Shown here piece after piece: positions 18,382-20,824 of a stretch of 20,824 bases of DNA. Where the stretch lies: IMG/VR virus record IMGVR_UViG_3300044620_000508, positions 1 to 20,824 of that record; one strand, given 5' to 3'. The DNA comes from a virus. Position 1 is the first letter of the stretch; the number at the start of each line of letters is the position of its first letter. The notes under the pieces were generated by a model, which saw nothing but the letters and a program-made list of their open reading frames with translations, ran no database searches and was not told where the DNA came from. The position numbers were made by a program, and so were the translations under genes.

Positions 18382-20824
18382 TCCATTTTACAGGTTCAAG
18401 CAGGCATGGAATGCCGGGTTCTATCCGGATAACCAAATCATGACCGACCTAATCAATGAGATGGTTGGGCAACTGACCATTGACTTGCCAAGCATCTGGC
18501 CGAGCAAGACCATTGATGGGCTTTACTATACCATTAAGCAATGGGTCAAGGTGTATGAGGGTCATCCATACTATGGCAGATTTGACTTTAGCATTCAAAA
18601 GATTCCTGATCCACCATTCAATTCGGAGTATAATATAAATGTCTTCAACCCAGACATGGAAGCTCTGAATCTAACAGGGGCAGGCTTTACTGTTAATGGA
18701 TTTTATGTGCCAAGCACTAACATAGTTGTCAATAGCGTTGTCAATGCCTTTACTCCTGGTTCTTTCTCAGGCTCATTTGCCGAGCCATTAATTAATGAGG
18801 AGATAAAGGTTAGTGAGGCATTACAGATAGTTAACATAAATGGCTCTGCCATCTTCCCGATTACCTATGCATTCAATCCTATTTCCAATGTAGCTATATC
18901 GGGATTGGCAAGGGGAGATAACTGGTTTATTAATGCCAATGGAGTACCAGACAGACAACCTGTGCCGAACTTGCCCTATGAGAACAGGAGGACATTTGAA
19001 CTCCCTGCCCTCAATGGTGATGACACTTACATAGTGAGCGTAATGGAGCGCATCATTCAGGCTTCATTGAATGACATAAACTCTGTGTCGACTGAGTATG
19101 CCAAGTACACAATGCCGGAAGGTTGGACTAAGTCCATTGCCCAACCAAGCTACACTACTTACAATCGTTACCAGATTAACTTTGTTAATGCCTCCAGAAG
19201 AAAGTTCATTTTGGTAGGCAAACTGGATTCTACATGGCTATGGCAAAGGTTTGTCTCTGATGATTACGGAAATTCTCCGTACAACTTCCTGACCAATTAC
19301 TCAGAGTTTTCCCCGATTCCTTATGAGCCATTGCAAGCAGGAAGGTGGATCTATAATAACGATACATTCGACTTTGAGTTTGTAGATTTTATTCCGGATT
19401 GCTATGTAAGCCCAGAGTTCTATCCAATGCCGGCTATACCTGGTGATCAGTATCAATTTAATGTAATCGATGGTAATCTCACCGGACTTGACAATGTCAA
19501 TATAGGACTCTTTACAGAAAGCGGAGAGTTCATCCAGAAAATAGGTGAGGCAGAAAATAAATATACTGTCTCATTTGTAATCCCTAATCAAACCCCTCCA
19601 TTTGATCCTTATTATCCTGCGGCTACATTGTTAGTTGGAATAGGGGAAACAATACCTACTGGACCAAATGATTATCTGTATGCTTTCCCAAGGATTTTCT
19701 CTGGGATACCACCTTCCCCAACCCCAGAAGAATTCGCAGAATTTCTTTTAGAAAAGCTAAAGCTTGAAGGATTCTCCGATTCAACTTTTTATTTTAACGG
19801 CACAAATTGGGTTGTAAACTGGGTAGTATATAATTATATCAATAGTGTTTTAAGTATAGAGAATGATGATTATGTAGCTTCATTATCATGGGGAGGAGGA
19901 ACGGTGCCAGAAGATTTCCAATTCTTCCTTGAAGGGCAGAATAGTTGTTCAAAACAATTTAAAGCTTCCTGTACCATACCGGCAGTAAAGGATGGATGTT
20001 ATAGGTTGGGGCTTTACTCAGATCCAACATCTGAATGCGACCTTGAATTTACCTATACATTGGAGGGAACAGGGTTGACTGATTACCTTGACTACATTAA
20101 TACGGTAGTTTATACAAGCATATCCCCATATATTAAATGGCAGTTAGGGTCTGACATTGGGGTCTATAATGTAATCTCTGATACCACAACCGCCACGGAC
20201 ATTGTGACTTGGTGTAATGAAAATATATCAGGGATGGATGCTCAAGAACTTGAAGGAGCAATAATTTGGACTTGGAACAGAAACAATGTTCCCTGTGACA
20301 CTACTCTATCAATGAGTAATTGCCACACAGATGGATCTGGTTCCAGTTGCATTTTTGAATTATGGGAAACCCCAGAGCAAACCTGTGAGTGCGGAACAAG
20401 TTATTACTTGTACTCACTAAGCAATAATATAAACATTAACCGAGCAGACTGCTTCTCCACAATTCTTGAATTCTGGTCTGACAATAATACTGTTGCCCAA
20501 GGATATGAGTATTTCAATGAATGGAAGCAAAGAATCAGGATAGGACTTAACGGAGGAGGAGAGAAGCCGGTGATTGAGGAAAGCTTATATAGGCAATCCA
20601 ACGGAGTCCACCGGAGACCGCAGAATAAACAAGATTTATCCATAGATTTGCATACTGATTTCTTTGACTTGGAGACACAGTTGGCGATGACCGATGCCAC
20701 TCGACATCCCTACATAGTGTGGAACAATCAGGGAATATTTGTAAAAGGTGATATTGATGTTGCCACCATTCAAGATTTCACCACCCAGACCTCTTTTGAG
20801 ACTTTGTCCCAGATGAAGTTTCAG
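18368..20824 (+). CDS. very large tail protein, 3' end outside the window (at least 819 aa)
   Basis: From ATG at 18368 the frame stays open for 819 codons to the last base, with no stop. The N-terminus reads MGNPNPFYRFKQAWNAGFYP. A Leu/Ile/Pro-rich N-terminal third precedes a Cys-containing region: NSCSKQFKASC (about 535-545), DGCYRLGLYSDPTSECDL (about 552-569), SNCHTDGSGSSC, TCECGTSYYLY. Toward the end come CFSTILEFWSDNN (about 696-708), EWKQRIRIGLNGGGEKPVIEE (about 718-738) and DLHTDFFDLETQLAMTDATRHPYIVW (about 757-782), blocks I associate with large structural tail proteins of Bacteroidota phages. It overlaps the 72-aa gene by 14 nt. It probably belongs to the baseplate or fibre complex; function inferred from position and style. 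Confidence 0.85.
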   Translation, partial: MGNPNPFYRFKQAWNAGFYPDNQIMTDLINEMVGQLTIDLPSIWPSKTIDGLYYTIKQWVKVYEGHPYYGRFDFSIQKIPDPPFNSEYNINVFNPDMEALNLTGAGFTVNGFYVPSTNIVVNSVVNAFTPGSFSGSFAEPLINEEIKVSEALQIVNINGSAIFPITYAFNPISNVAISGLARGDNWFINANGVPDRQPVPNLPYENRRTFELPALNGDDTYIVSVMERIIQASLNDINSVSTEYAKYTMPEGWTKSIAQPSYTTYNRYQINFVNASRRKFILVGKLDSTWLWQRFVSDDYGNSPYNFLTNYSEFSPIPYEPLQAGRWIYNNDTFDFEFVDFIPDCYVSPEFYPMPAIPGDQYQFNVIDGNLTGLDNVNIGLFTESGEFIQKIGEAENKYTVSFVIPNQTPPFDPYYPAATLLVGIGETIPTGPNDYLYAFPRIFSGIPPSPTPEEFAEFLLEKLKLEGFSDSTFYFNGTNWVVNWVVYNYINSVLSIENDDYVASLSWGGGTVPEDFQFFLEGQNSCSKQFKASCTIPAVKDGCYRLGLYSDPTSECDLEFTYTLEGTGLTDYLDYINTVVYTSISPYIKWQLGSDIGVYNVISDTTTATDIVTWCNENISGMDAQELEGAIIWTWNRNNVPCDTTLSMSNCHTDGSGSSCIFELWETPEQTCECGTSYYLYSLSNNININRADCFSTILEFWSDNNTVAQGYEYFNEWKQRIRIGLNGGGEKPVIEESLYRQSNGVHRRPQNKQDLSIDLHTDFFDLETQLAMTDATRHPYIVWNNQGIFVKGDIDVATIQDFTTQTSFETLSQMKFQ

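Overview
This window looks like part of a tailed phage (or prophage) of the Bacteroidota, with siphovirus-like tail genes. Two upstream promoters fit the Bacteroidota primary-sigma pattern TTTG-N19/21-TAnnTTTG very closely. Leaders before many start codons are A-rich rather than classic Shine-Dalgarno. The large tail proteins have the style I know from phages of this phylum. All supported genes are on the + strand. No integrase, transposase, tRNA, rRNA, CRISPR array, endolysin or replication enzyme was found.

Layout. (1) 1-2755, accessory or early module: two short transcription units. P1 (160-192) drives three small genes and ends at a terminator at 775-800. P2 (860-890) drives a 35-residue membrane peptide, a GP88-like protein and three small unknowns, and ends at 2729-2754. 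P1 and P2 share an identical box exactly 700 bp apart, and several start codons follow a reiterated AAACACAAAA leader. (2) 2755-3799, about 1 kb without a credible gene: an inverted repeat holding two copies of a 14-bp palindrome, a long tract almost free of T built from degenerate CCAAAGGA/GGAACCA words, and then a candidate promoter (3617-3648) overlapping nested inverted repeats and followed by a structured leader. It is the best candidate here for an origin or control region. (3) 3800-4909: four tightly packed genes in which a class I SAM-dependent methyltransferase sits among three tiny, highly basic proteins. (4) 4910-7558: a ParB-like protein whose C-terminal half reads as a collapsed DNA-methyltransferase domain, a DUF5681 protein (possible small terminase), a DUF3310 protein and four small phage hypotheticals. 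(5) 7559-10358: large terminase, a small Cys-containing protein, a membrane protein with a CxxC motif and an unknown 253-residue protein, closed by a terminator. (6) 10362 to the end: tail unit with tape measure (1004 aa), an 819-aa tail or baseplate protein, a repeat-containing fibre (768 aa), a 72-aa protein and a very large tail protein that runs off the end.

How it fits together: modules 4-6 are DNA packaging and tail assembly. The usual portal, protease, capsid, head-tail connector, major tail protein and tail chaperone genes do not appear between terminase and tape measure, so the head genes must lie outside the window or be unrecognised. The most interesting points are the 2960-3320 repeat region, the eroded ParB-methyltransferase, the methyltransferase with basic peptides, the shared promoter box and leader repeats of the early module, and the missing head cassette.
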